Positions 57,627-64,000 of a stretch of DNA of 64,000 bases are shown piece by piece. Made by a program: the position numbers and the translations under genes. Below the pieces are notes generated by a model. It saw only the letters and a list, made by a program, of their open reading frames with translations, had not been told where the DNA came from and ran no database searches. Position 1 is the first letter of the stretch. The number at the start of each line of letters is the position of its first letter. Where the stretch lies: contig NZ_QVLS01000014.1 in assembly GCF_003417535.1 (NCBI RefSeq), positions 118,295 to 182,294 of the forward strand. Reading direction: 5' to 3'. The DNA comes from Hydrogenophaga borbori. Lineage in GTDB: Bacteria > Pseudomonadota > Gammaproteobacteria > Burkholderiales > Burkholderiaceae_C.

Positions 57627-57971
57627 TCAGCGGTTGGGCTTGTTCGGGTCGTAGATCGTGGTGCCCGTGCCCACACCGACGCCCGCGCGCACGCCGCTGT
57701 TGCCGATCTCGGTGCTGGCGCCCACGCCCACGCCCGCGTTCACGCGGCCGCCCTGGTCCACCCCGACACCCACGCCCACCGGCCCCACGCCGGCGCCCAC
57801 GCCCAGGCTCACGCCGCCATTGCTCGCGCCCACGCCAATGGTCACCGGTCCCACGGGGATGCCGAAACCGACGCCCACACTGGCGCAGCCCCCCAGCAGG
57901 GCGGCAAGGAACAAGGCGGCAGGCGTGCGGGAGAGGCGGACGGTCACGGTGGGCTTTCGGTCAGGAGACAT
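57627..57971 (-). CDS. Glycine/valine-rich small lipoprotein
   Basis: A 114-residue exported protein. The start at 57971 gives a signal peptide with lipobox LAALLGGC. The mature part consists of short GVGVG, GVSLGVGAGVGPVGVGV, GVGVGASTE and GVGVGTGT repeats, each with Asn or Gln at intervals, like stacked beta strands. It has no recognised domain; the end is TTIYDPNKPNR. No Shine-Dalgarno is clear; a GTG nine codons on is an alternative start. Confidence 0.6.
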   Translation of the reverse strand: MSPDRKPTVTVRLSRTPAALFLAALLGGCASVGVGFGIPVGPVTIGVGASNGGVSLGVGAGVGPVGVGVGVDQGGRVNAGVGVGASTEIGNSGVRAGVGVGTGTTIYDPNKPNR

Positions 57972-58023
57972 GCGATTGTGAACCCGGTGCCGGCGCAAAG
58001 TGCCCCACCCCGGCACCCGTCTG

Positions 58024-59886
58024 TCACACCAGCAGGGCATTGACGCGGCGCACATAGGCCGCCGGGTCTTCGGGCAGGCCGCCCTCGGCCAGCAGGGCCT
58101 GGTCGAACAGCACGTGCGCGAGGTCGTCGAAACGCTCGTTGCCCTCGAGCTTCTTCACCAGCGGGTGGCCCGCGTTCACCTCCAGGATGGGCTTGACCTC
58201 GGGCGCCTTCTGGCCCGCCTGCTTGAGCAGGCGGGCCAGTTGCATGGAGTAGTCGCCGTCCTCCACCACCAGGCAGGCCGGCGAATCCACCAGGCGCGAG
58301 GTCGCGCGCACGTCTTTCACGCGGTCCTTGAGCGCTTCCTTGAGCTTCTCCAGCACGGGTTTGAAACCTTCGGCGGCGGCTTCGGCGGCCTGCTTCTCGG
58401 CCTCGTCCTGCAGGTCGCCCAGGTCCACGGCGCCCTTGGCCACGCTCTGCAGCGGCGTGCCATCGAACTCGGGAAGGAAAGACAGCGCCCACTCGTCCAC
58501 GCGGTCGGCCATCAGCAGCACTTCGATGCCCTTCTGGCGGAACACCTCGAGCTGCGGGCTGTTGCGCGCGGCGGCGATGGAGTCGGCGGTGATGTAGTAG
58601 ATGGCCTTCTGGCCTTCCTTCATGCGCGACTTGTAGTCGGCCAGCGAGCCCGGCTCTGCCTGCGTGCTGCTGGCGAAGCGCAGCAGCTTGGCCAGCTTGT
58701 CGCGGTTGGTGAAGTCCTCACCCAGACCCTCCTTGAGCACGGCACCGAACTCGGCGTAGAACGCCGCGTACTTCTGCGCATCCTTGCTCAGTTCGTCGAG
58801 CATGCCCAGCACGCGGCGGGTATTGCCCTCGCGGATGGCTTTGACGTCGCGGCTTTCCTGCAGCAGCTCGCGGCTCACGTTGAGCGGCAGGTCGCTCGAA
58901 TCGACCACGCCCTTGACCCAGCGCAGGTAGGCGGGCATCAGGGCCTCGGCCTCGTCCATGATGAAGACACGCCGCACGTACAGCTTGATGCCGGCCTTGC
59001 GGTCGCGGTTCCACAGGTCCTGCGGCGCCTTGGCCGGCAGGTAGAGCAGTTGCGTGTACTCGGTGCTGCCCTCCACGCGGTGGTGGCTCCAGCTCAGCGG
59101 GGCCTCGCTGTCGTAGCTCAGGTTTTTGTAGAACTCGACGTACTGCTCGTCGGTGATGTCCTTCTTCGGCCGCGCCCACAGCGCGTTGGCCGAGTTCACC
59201 GTGGTCCATTCGTCCTTGAGGCGGTGCTCGCCTTTTTCGGCGTCCCATTCCTCTTCCTGCATGCGGATGGGCAGGCTGATGTGGTCGCTGTACTTGCCAA
59301 CGATGGACTTGAGCTTCCAGTGGTTGAGGTACTCCGTCTTGTCCTCCCGCAGGTGCAGGATCACGCTGGTGCCGCGCGCGGCGCGCTCGATGGCCTCGAC
59401 CTCGAAGTCGCCGCTGCCGCCACTGGTCCAGCGCACGCCCTCGCTGGCCGGCAGGCCGGCGCGCCGGCTCTCCACGACGATCTTGTCCGCCACGATGAAG
59501 CCCGAATAGAAGCCCACGCCGAACTGGCCGATGAGCTGGGCGTCGGACTTCTGGTCGCCTGTGAGCCGGCTCATGAAGTCGCGCGTGCCGCTCTTGGCGA
59601 TGGTGCCCAGGTGGTCGATCGCCTCCTGCGCGCTCATGCCGATGCCGTTGTCGGTGATGGTGAGGGTGCGCGCGTCCTTGTCGAAGGCGATGCGGACGTC
59701 CAGTTCGGGCGCGTCCTCGTACAGGGCGCTGTTGTTCAGCGCCTCGAAGCGCAGCTTGTCGCAGGCATCGGACGCGTTGGAGACCAGCTCGCGCAGAAAG
59801 ATGTCCGGGTTGGAGTACAGCGAGTGCGTGACGAGGTGCAGCAGCTGGGCCACCTCGGCCTGGAAGGAATGGGTCTGTTTGCTCAT
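58024..59886 (-). CDS. htpG: Molecular chaperone HtpG (Hsp90)
   Basis: A 620-residue cytoplasmic Hsp90. The GHKL ATPase domain (residues 1 to about 225) shows [40 protein letters not shown], and [15 protein letters not shown]. The middle domain ([28 protein letters not shown]) and the C-terminal domain follow. Length is typical. The ATG at 59886 is the usual [12 protein letters not shown] start. A sigma-32 promoter lies 68-96 nt upstream, and the gene is set alone on this strand. Confidence 0.97.
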   Translation of the reverse strand: MSKQTHSFQAEVAQLLHLVTHSLYSNPDIFLRELVSNASDACDKLRFEALNNSALYEDAPELDVRIAFDKDARTLTITDNGIGMSAQEAIDHLGTIAKSGTRDFMSRLTGDQKSDAQLIGQFGVGFYSGFIVADKIVVESRRAGLPASEGVRWTSGGSGDFEVEAIERAARGTSVILHLREDKTEYLNHWKLKSIVGKYSDHISLPIRMQEEEWDAEKGEHRLKDEWTTVNSANALWARPKKDITDEQYVEFYKNLSYDSEAPLSWSHHRVEGSTEYTQLLYLPAKAPQDLWNRDRKAGIKLYVRRVFIMDEAEALMPAYLRWVKGVVDSSDLPLNVSRELLQESRDVKAIREGNTRRVLGMLDELSKDAQKYAAFYAEFGAVLKEGLGEDFTNRDKLAKLLRFASSTQAEPGSLADYKSRMKEGQKAIYYITADSIAAARNSPQLEVFRQKGIEVLLMADRVDEWALSFLPEFDGTPLQSVAKGAVDLGDLQDEAEKQAAEAAAEGFKPVLEKLKEALKDRVKDVRATSRLVDSPACLVVEDGDYSMQLARLLKQAGQKAPEVKPILEVNAGHPLVKKLEGNERFDDLAHVLFDQALLAEGGLPEDPAAYVRRVNALLV

Positions 59887-59953
59887 GGCGGGAATGATGA
59901 GGGAAACGGAAAACGCTCGCCGGCAGCGCACCGGCGCGCACCGAGCGTGGCCC

Positions 59954-59982
59954 AAGTGGGGGCGGCACAGGGGCTTTTCAAG
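59954..59982 (-). promoter_or_regulatory. Sigma-32 heat-shock promoter of htpG
   Basis: On the minus strand CTTGAAA (59982-59976) is followed, after 13 nt, by CCCCCACTT (59962-59954), close to the sigma-32 consensus CTTGAAA - N13-14 - CCCCATNT. It fits the heat-shock gene that follows. The same bases form a short hairpin (GGGGCTT/AAGCCCC) that may also end the upstream lipase transcript. Confidence 0.75.
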
Positions 59983-59991
59983 CCCCCGCTC

Positions 59992-61236
59992 TCAGGCGAT
60001 CGACACCGCCGGTGCGGCCCTCAGCCACTGCCTCAGCTGCTCGGCCACCAGCGGGCTGGACAACAGGTCGAGGTGCCCGGTGCGGTACACCACGCGCAGG
60101 CTGCCGCGCGCGAACGCCAGGCGGCGCGCGGGCTCGTCGTGTTCACCCAGGGCGCTGCGCAGGGGAACCAGGCCGTCGCCCACCAGGCGCTCAGCCAACA
60201 GGCCGCGGCGCGGCGCCAGGCAGGCCGCCACGCCAAAGCAGGCCACGCCGTCGGGCAAAGGCAGCGGATCATCCATGTGCCCCTCGTCCGGGTGCCGCAG
60301 GTGGCCGTACCGCAGGTCGACGATGCCCGCGCTGCGCAGGCGACCCAGCCGCGCCAGCGGGGCGGAAAACGGCGAGGAGCCGAGCAGCAGATCCGCGCCG
60401 TGTCCCGCGCGCTCCAGAGGGGCACCGTGGTGCGGCGTCCCCAGGAACACCAGGTGCCTCAGCAGGTCGGGCCACCGAAGTCCCGCGCGGCGTGCCTCGT
60501 GCACCGCGCTTCGCGCCACCAGTCCGCCCATGCTGTGGCCCACGATGGTGATGCCCTGCACGGGCAGCGGCCACAGGGCCAGCACGCGTTCCAGCTGGTG
60601 CGCCAGTTCGCGGCCGTTGGCCGCGATGCGCAGGCCGCTGTTGTAGCGCAGGCGCAAAGGGGTGGCCCGCAGCGCCTCGCTCAGCACCTCGGTGTGGTCG
60701 TGTCCGCCGCGCCGCCATTGCGTGTCGTTCATGCACAGGCCATGCACCATCAGCAGCAAGTGGGGCCTGGCCCCCTGCAGCGCCCGATCGAACCGTTCGG
60801 CCTGCCGCGTGGGCAACACCCGCTCGCCCTGGCGCCACTCCATCGGCTGGGCGAGCGCATTGCCCATGGCCGCGAGGCGGTCTCCGAGCACCCCGTTGAT
60901 CGCCGCCACCACGGCCTCGCGCCCGGGCGAGTCCTGCCCGACCTGGGCGGGATCGTCGAACAAGGGGAGAACGCTGTGCAACACGCCGTCGATGCCAGCG
61001 CCCACGCCGTGCGCGACCCCGCGAATGGCCCCATAGATTCGCCCGGTGAGGCCACCGGCACGCTCGGGCGCCTCACCCGCCGGCAGGCCCATGCGTTGGC
61101 GCACGGCCTGGTGCACGCCCTCGGCAATGCCGACCACGCCGAGCGTGGCCTGCGTGGCCAGTTGGGCGGCGGCCCTCAGATCGCTGGGGCGCAGGTGCCG
61201 CCGGCGAGGAGGAGGCGGCGGAACGGAGGCGGTCAT
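59992..61236 (-). CDS. Alpha/beta hydrolase, lipase-like
   Basis: A 414-residue cytoplasmic hydrolase; the ATG at 61236 is favoured over the frame start at 61269. After a helical, disordered N-terminus come LLLMVHGLCMNDTQW (oxyanion), GITIVGHSMGGLVARSAVHEA (nucleophile Ser), LVFLGTPHHGAPLER, DGLVPLRSALG (acid) and GHLDLLSSPLVA (catalytic His). This is the order of PGAP1-like/lipase-type hydrolases. The substrate is unknown. There is no signal peptide. Confidence 0.8.
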   Translation of the reverse strand: MTASVPPPPPRRRHLRPSDLRAAAQLATQATLGVVGIAEGVHQAVRQRMGLPAGEAPERAGGLTGRIYGAIRGVAHGVGAGIDGVLHSVLPLFDDPAQVGQDSPGREAVVAAINGVLGDRLAAMGNALAQPMEWRQGERVLPTRQAERFDRALQGARPHLLLMVHGLCMNDTQWRRGGHDHTEVLSEALRATPLRLRYNSGLRIAANGRELAHQLERVLALWPLPVQGITIVGHSMGGLVARSAVHEARRAGLRWPDLLRHLVFLGTPHHGAPLERAGHGADLLLGSSPFSAPLARLGRLRSAGIVDLRYGHLRHPDEGHMDDPLPLPDGVACFGVAACLAPRRGLLAERLVGDGLVPLRSALGEHDEPARRLAFARGSLRVVYRTGHLDLLSSPLVAEQLRQWLRAAPAVSIA

Positions 61237-61290
61237 GCCGGATTGTGGACAGGCCCCGGGGGGCCGCACCGGCCGGGGGGACCGGCGGCG

Positions 61291-62319
61291 TCAGAACGCT
61301 TCGCCAGGAAGCAGGTAGCGCCACTGCCCCTGGGGCAGCTGGCCCAGGGCCACGCGACCGATGCGCACGCGCTTGAGGCCCACCACGTGCAGGCCCACCG
61401 CCTCGCACATGCGGCGGATCTGGCGTTTCTTGCCCTCGGTGAGCACGAAGCGCAGCTGCTCGGGGTTGAGCCAGTCCACGCCCGCGGGCCGAAGCGGCTG
61501 GCCATCGAGCGACAGGCCGTGGCGCAGCCGCGCCAGCCGGTCGGCGGGGAATACGGCCTGCACGTCCTGCTCGACCACGCCCGGCCCTTTCGGCCCATGC
61601 GGCGCCCACACGACGCGCACCAGGTACTCCTTCTCCACCTCGCTGTCCTCGCCGATGAGGGCGCGAGCGACCCGCCCGTCCTGCGTGAGCACGAGCAGGC
61701 CGGTGGAGTCGATGTCGAGCCGGCCCGCGGGCGCCAGGCCCTTGAGCTGCGCGGGCGAGAAGCGGCGCGGGCTGCGGTCGTCCTTCCAGTGGGTCCTGGC
61801 GTTCACCAGCACGACGGCGGCCTCGTGGCCGTCCTCGGGCTGGCCGCTCACGTAGCCCACGGGCTTGTGCAACAGGATGGTGACGCGCTCGCCCTGGGCC
61901 CTTTGCGCGGCGGGCAGCACCTCGATGCGGGCGCCGGGCCCCACCGCCTGTCCCATGGTGGCCACGGCGCCGTCCACGCTGACCCAGCCATTGGCGATCC
62001 ACTCGTCGGCCTCGCGGCGCGAGCACAGGCCCAACGCCGCCAGGCGCTTGTTGAGGCGCGTGCCGTCGCGCGGCGCGGCGGGCGCGTGAGGGGGGGCGGG
62101 GTCGCGGCGGGGCGCCCTGCCGGGGTCACCGGCCCGGGGGGCCGTGGCGGTGGCTGCGGGCTGCACAGGCAGTTCGGGCCGCTGCGCGCTGCTCAGGGGA
62201 CGGGCGCGCGCCGGGCCGGGGGGGCGCACGGGGGGGCGGCGGGGCGCGCGCGGATCGGCCGGGGGCTTGGGGGCCGCGGGCTTGAGCTTGAGCGTTCGGT
62301 TGGGGGGATCGGATGCCAT
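61291..62319 (-). CDS. Pseudouridine synthase, RluB/RluF-type
   Basis: A 342-residue enzyme. The first 95 residues are Pro/Arg/Ala-rich and disordered. An S4 RNA-binding domain (TRLNKRLAALGLCSRREADEW) precedes the catalytic domain with LAPAGRLDIDSTGLLVLTQDG (catalytic Asp in RLDIDSTG), KEYLVRV and LTEGKKRQIRRMC. It modifies a uridine in 23S rRNA. The closest match I recall is RluF (position 2604). The ATG at 62319 fits; an upstream codon would extend it. Confidence 0.88.
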   Translation of the reverse strand: MASDPPNRTLKLKPAAPKPPADPRAPRRPPVRPPGPARARPLSSAQRPELPVQPAATATAPRAGDPGRAPRRDPAPPHAPAAPRDGTRLNKRLAALGLCSRREADEWIANGWVSVDGAVATMGQAVGPGARIEVLPAAQRAQGERVTILLHKPVGYVSGQPEDGHEAAVVLVNARTHWKDDRSPRRFSPAQLKGLAPAGRLDIDSTGLLVLTQDGRVARALIGEDSEVEKEYLVRVVWAPHGPKGPGVVEQDVQAVFPADRLARLRHGLSLDGQPLRPAGVDWLNPEQLRFVLTEGKKRQIRRMCEAVGLHVVGLKRVRIGRVALGQLPQGQWRYLLPGEAF

Positions 62320-62350
62320 GGCAGCGATTGTCGCCAACCCCACCACCGGC

Positions 62351-62378
62351 AAAAGAAATCGCCCCGAAGGGCGATTTC
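62351..62378 (-). terminator. Terminator of the small periplasmic protein gene
   Basis: A 10-bp stem GAAATCGCCC / GGGCGATTTC with a 4-nt loop, followed on the minus strand by TTTT. It lies just after the stop of the gene at 62396 and before the pseudouridine synthase start. Confidence 0.8.
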
Positions 62379-62395
62379 CGCCGCTCTTGCCGCGC

Positions 62396-62794
62396 TCAGG
62401 TCTTGCCCTTGGCGGCCTTCAGCGCCCGTTCGTGCTCGGCCTTCGCATCGGCCTTGCACACCTTCTGGGCGTCGCCCGTCTGGTCTTCGCACTTCTCCTT
62501 GGCGATGTCGTAGGCGCTGTCGGCCTTCGCCTTCTCGAGCTTGCGGGCATTGTCCGGCGAGGCCTTGTATTGCTGCTCCAGGGCCGCCTTGTCGACACGC
62601 TCCGTGCCCTTGGCTTCTTCCTGGCACACGTCCTTGGCGTTGTCCTTCATGGCATCGCAGGCCTTCTTCGCGGTCTTGTAGTTCATCTCGATGCGCTCCT
62701 TGGCCGCGTCGTACTCCGCCTTGCTCATGGTCTGGGCGGTGGCGAAGGCGGAAACGGCGCACAAGGCGACGGCGGTGGCGATTCTGACGTTCAT
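62396..62794 (-). CDS. Small periplasmic protein, helical, with conserved Cys
   Basis: A 132-residue exported protein. The signal peptide is MNVRIATAVALCAVSAFATAQ. The mature part is highly charged and alpha-helical (MSKAEYDAAKERIEMNYKTAKKACDAMKD, DVCQEEAKGTER, EKCEDQTGDAQKVCKADAKAEHE) with four spaced Cys that could form disulfides. I have seen such proteins in Comamonadaceae; no function is known. Two TCCTAC-type motifs lie 55-90 nt upstream. Confidence 0.7.
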   Translation of the reverse strand: MNVRIATAVALCAVSAFATAQTMSKAEYDAAKERIEMNYKTAKKACDAMKDNAKDVCQEEAKGTERVDKAALEQQYKASPDNARKLEKAKADSAYDIAKEKCEDQTGDAQKVCKADAKAEHERALKAAKGKT

Positions 62795-62956
62795 GCTTGA
62801 CCTCCTTGGGGTTGGGATGCCCCATGTTCCGCCGGGGGGCGGGCGCGCGGCGTAGGAAAGGCCCGCCGCGGCGTGTAGGAGAAAGGCGGTCCCCACCCCG
62901 CCCCGCCCCGCCGATGCCGATGCCGATGCCGATGCCGGCCCGCGGCCGCGAAGCCC

Positions 62957-63676
62957 TCAGCCCAGGTCGCCCGAGCGCAATGCCTGCAGATCCAGCACGC
63001 GCAGGCCCCCGTACTCGATGCGGATCCACCCCTTCGCCTGCAGCGCACCCAGGGCCTCGTTCACGCGCTGGCGCGACAGGCCCACCAGGTAGGCCAGCTC
63101 CTGCTGCGTGATGCGCAGGATGCCGCCCACGTTGGGCGACAGCAGCGGGTGGAACAGGGCCGCCAGGTTGCGCGCCACGCGCAGGTCGGGGCTGCCCAGG
63201 CGGTCCACCTCGCGCGCGGCGATGAACTGGCCCAGGCGTTCGTTGAGCTGGTGCATCACGAAGCGGTTGAAACCAATGGAATGGTCCAGCAGCCAGTCGA
63301 AGGTCTCCACCGGCAGGCCCGCGATCAGGCTCTTGCGCAAGGCCTGGATGTTGTAGCGGTACTGCTCGTGCTTGAGCACCGTGCCCTCGCCGAACCAGCC
63401 ACCGGGCGCCACCCCGGTGAAAGTGATGGCGGGACCGCTGGAATCGTCGTTCGTCATCTTGAGCAGGCCGTCGACGAGGCCGAACCAGTAGGTCACCGGC
63501 CGCCCGATGCGGCAGACGTAGTCGCCGGCCTCGGCCTCCACCACCTGCAGCGCGTCCAGCGCGCGCTCGCGCGCCTCGCCCTGCAAGGGCGGCAGCCAGG
63601 GAATGCCGGCGAGCTCGGCCTCGGTGGGGCGGCGTGCGCGCTCGCGGATGGCGCTGCGGCGGGCGGCAAGGTACAT
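62957..63676 (-). CDS. Crp/Fnr family transcriptional regulator
   Basis: A 239-residue protein with an N-terminal cyclic-nucleotide-like beta-barrel (VVEAEAGDYVCRIGRPVTYWFGLVDGLLK, GGWFGEGTVLKHEQY) and a C-terminal winged helix (ITQQELAYLVGLSRQRVNEALGALQAKGWI). It lacks the clustered Cys of an Fnr oxygen sensor, so it senses something else. The ATG at 63676 is used. It is divergent from the acyl-CoA ligase gene and probably controls it, a layout I recall from related Burkholderiales. Confidence 0.88.
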   Translation of the reverse strand: MYLAARRSAIRERARRPTEAELAGIPWLPPLQGEARERALDALQVVEAEAGDYVCRIGRPVTYWFGLVDGLLKMTNDDSSGPAITFTGVAPGGWFGEGTVLKHEQYRYNIQALRKSLIAGLPVETFDWLLDHSIGFNRFVMHQLNERLGQFIAAREVDRLGSPDLRVARNLAALFHPLLSPNVGGILRITQQELAYLVGLSRQRVNEALGALQAKGWIRIEYGGLRVLDLQALRSGDLG

Positions 63677-63706
63677 GGGGAAAGTCCTAGCAGGGTAGAC
63701 CCTCAA

Positions 63707-63724
63707 TTGTCGTCACACAGACAA
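63707..63724. promoter_or_regulatory. Crp/Fnr-type palindrome
   Basis: TTGTC and GACAA lie 8 bp apart in the divergent gap between the Crp/Fnr gene and the ligase gene. Size and position suit a dimer of this regulator family, though it is not a consensus Crp or Fnr site. Confidence 0.45.
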
Positions 63725-63814
63725 CATAACGTCAAACCCCGGCCTACCATGCGCTCCATACCCCAACCCGGTGTCGCCAGCGAGCGCCCGCGTCGGGACC
63801 ACAGGAGACGAGGC

Positions 63815-64000
63815 ATGCAGACCACTTTTCCGCGGATGCTGCGGGACCATGCGAAGCAGCGGCCCGACGCGCCCGCGATGCGAGAGAAGGCGTACGGGAT
63901 CTGGCAAACGACGAGCTGGGGCGAGATGCTGCGGCTGGTGAGGGGTCTGGCGTGCGGACTGCACGAGGCGGGTTTGCGCCGTGGCGAGCACCTGGTGGTG
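63815..64000 (+). CDS. Acyl-CoA synthetase (AMP-binding), N-terminal part
   Basis: The gene starts at 63815 (AGGAG upstream) and runs off the window after 62 codons. The start MQTTFPRMLRDHAKQRPDAP and EKAYGIWQTTSWGEML match the N-terminus of AMP-dependent acyl-CoA ligases that lie beside branched-chain amino acid-type ABC transporters in Burkholderiales, from memory. The adenylation motif is beyond the edge. It is divergent from the Crp/Fnr gene. Confidence 0.78.
   Translation, partial: MQTTFPRMLRDHAKQRPDAPAMREKAYGIWQTTSWGEMLRLVRGLACGLHEAGLRRGEHLVV

Noticed and set aside
58000..62787. A very long plus-strand open frame (about 1595 codons)
   Set aside because: It lies opposite htpG, the lipase and the pseudouridine synthase; the composition is His/Gln/Gly/Arg-rich without any domain. 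High GC gives few stop codons on the opposite strand.

Overview
This is a high-GC (roughly 70%) chromosomal window with tightly packed genes, many 1-4 nt start/stop overlaps, and no tRNA, rRNA, CRISPR array or insertion sequence that I can recognise. Gene content (argB near slmA, IcmF-type mutase, NodI/NodJ-type ABC exporter, MgtC/DUF4010, PurT, PHA granule proteins, TRAP transporters) points to Betaproteobacteria, order Burkholderiales, family Comamonadaceae. A Hydrogenophaga-like organism is my best guess, by inference only.

Layout. 0.2-6.3 kb (minus): slmA, a TctE/QseC-like kinase-regulator pair, argB, and a long two-domain fatty acyl-CoA reductase. 6.5-9.4 kb: phasin, patatin-like lipase, TetR regulator, small hypothetical. 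9.5-13.1 kb (minus): an amide/peptide degradation cluster (DUF2817/M14, M20, LivJ-type binding protein). 13.3-18.6 kb: molybdopterin oxidoreductase, lipoprotein aminopeptidase, PHA-system protein, acyl-CoA-binding protein and a wax ester/triacylglycerol synthase. 18.6-19.4 kb: coaX. 19.5-23.9 kb: the most interesting region, a putative alpha-hydroxyketone quorum-sensing locus (LuxR-type regulator, membrane histidine kinase, LqsR-like receiver protein, CqsA/LqsA-type synthase). 24.3-28.1 kb: TRAP transporter whose large permease carries a long repeat-containing insertion. 28.3-33.4 kb: PPK2, IcmF, lipid kinase. 33.4-38.8 kb: beta-helix lipoprotein, arginase, ABM monooxygenase, GMC oxidoreductase, 3-hydroxybutyryl-CoA dehydrogenase. 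38.8-40.2 kb: an interrupted lipase-like gene. 40.4-51.3 kb: glutathione reductase, MgtC family, AMP nucleosidase, periplasmic xanthine dehydrogenase-type pair, purT, psd, nodIJ-like exporter. 52-57.6 kb: YbdK ligase, antiporter, methyltransferase, SrkA, ohrR-ohr. 57.6-64 kb: glycine-rich lipoprotein, htpG with a sigma-32 promoter, lipase, pseudouridine synthase, small periplasmic protein, Crp/Fnr regulator and the start of an acyl-CoA ligase that runs off the window.

How genes work together. The acyl-CoA reductase, acyl-CoA-binding protein and WS/DGAT acyltransferase could together make fatty alcohols and wax esters or triacylglycerol, next to PHA granule proteins and a patatin lipase: a scattered storage-lipid neighbourhood. 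The quorum-sensing locus has a near-identical palindrome, CTGTCA-N4-TGACAG, at two places: over the start of the LuxR-type gene (facing the kinase) and in front of the synthase gene. This resembles a lux box and suggests that a LuxR-type regulator has been wired to an alpha-hydroxyketone synthase, a combination I do not know from the Vibrio Cqs or Legionella Lqs systems. All functional statements rest on reading motifs and remembered families; no database search was run.
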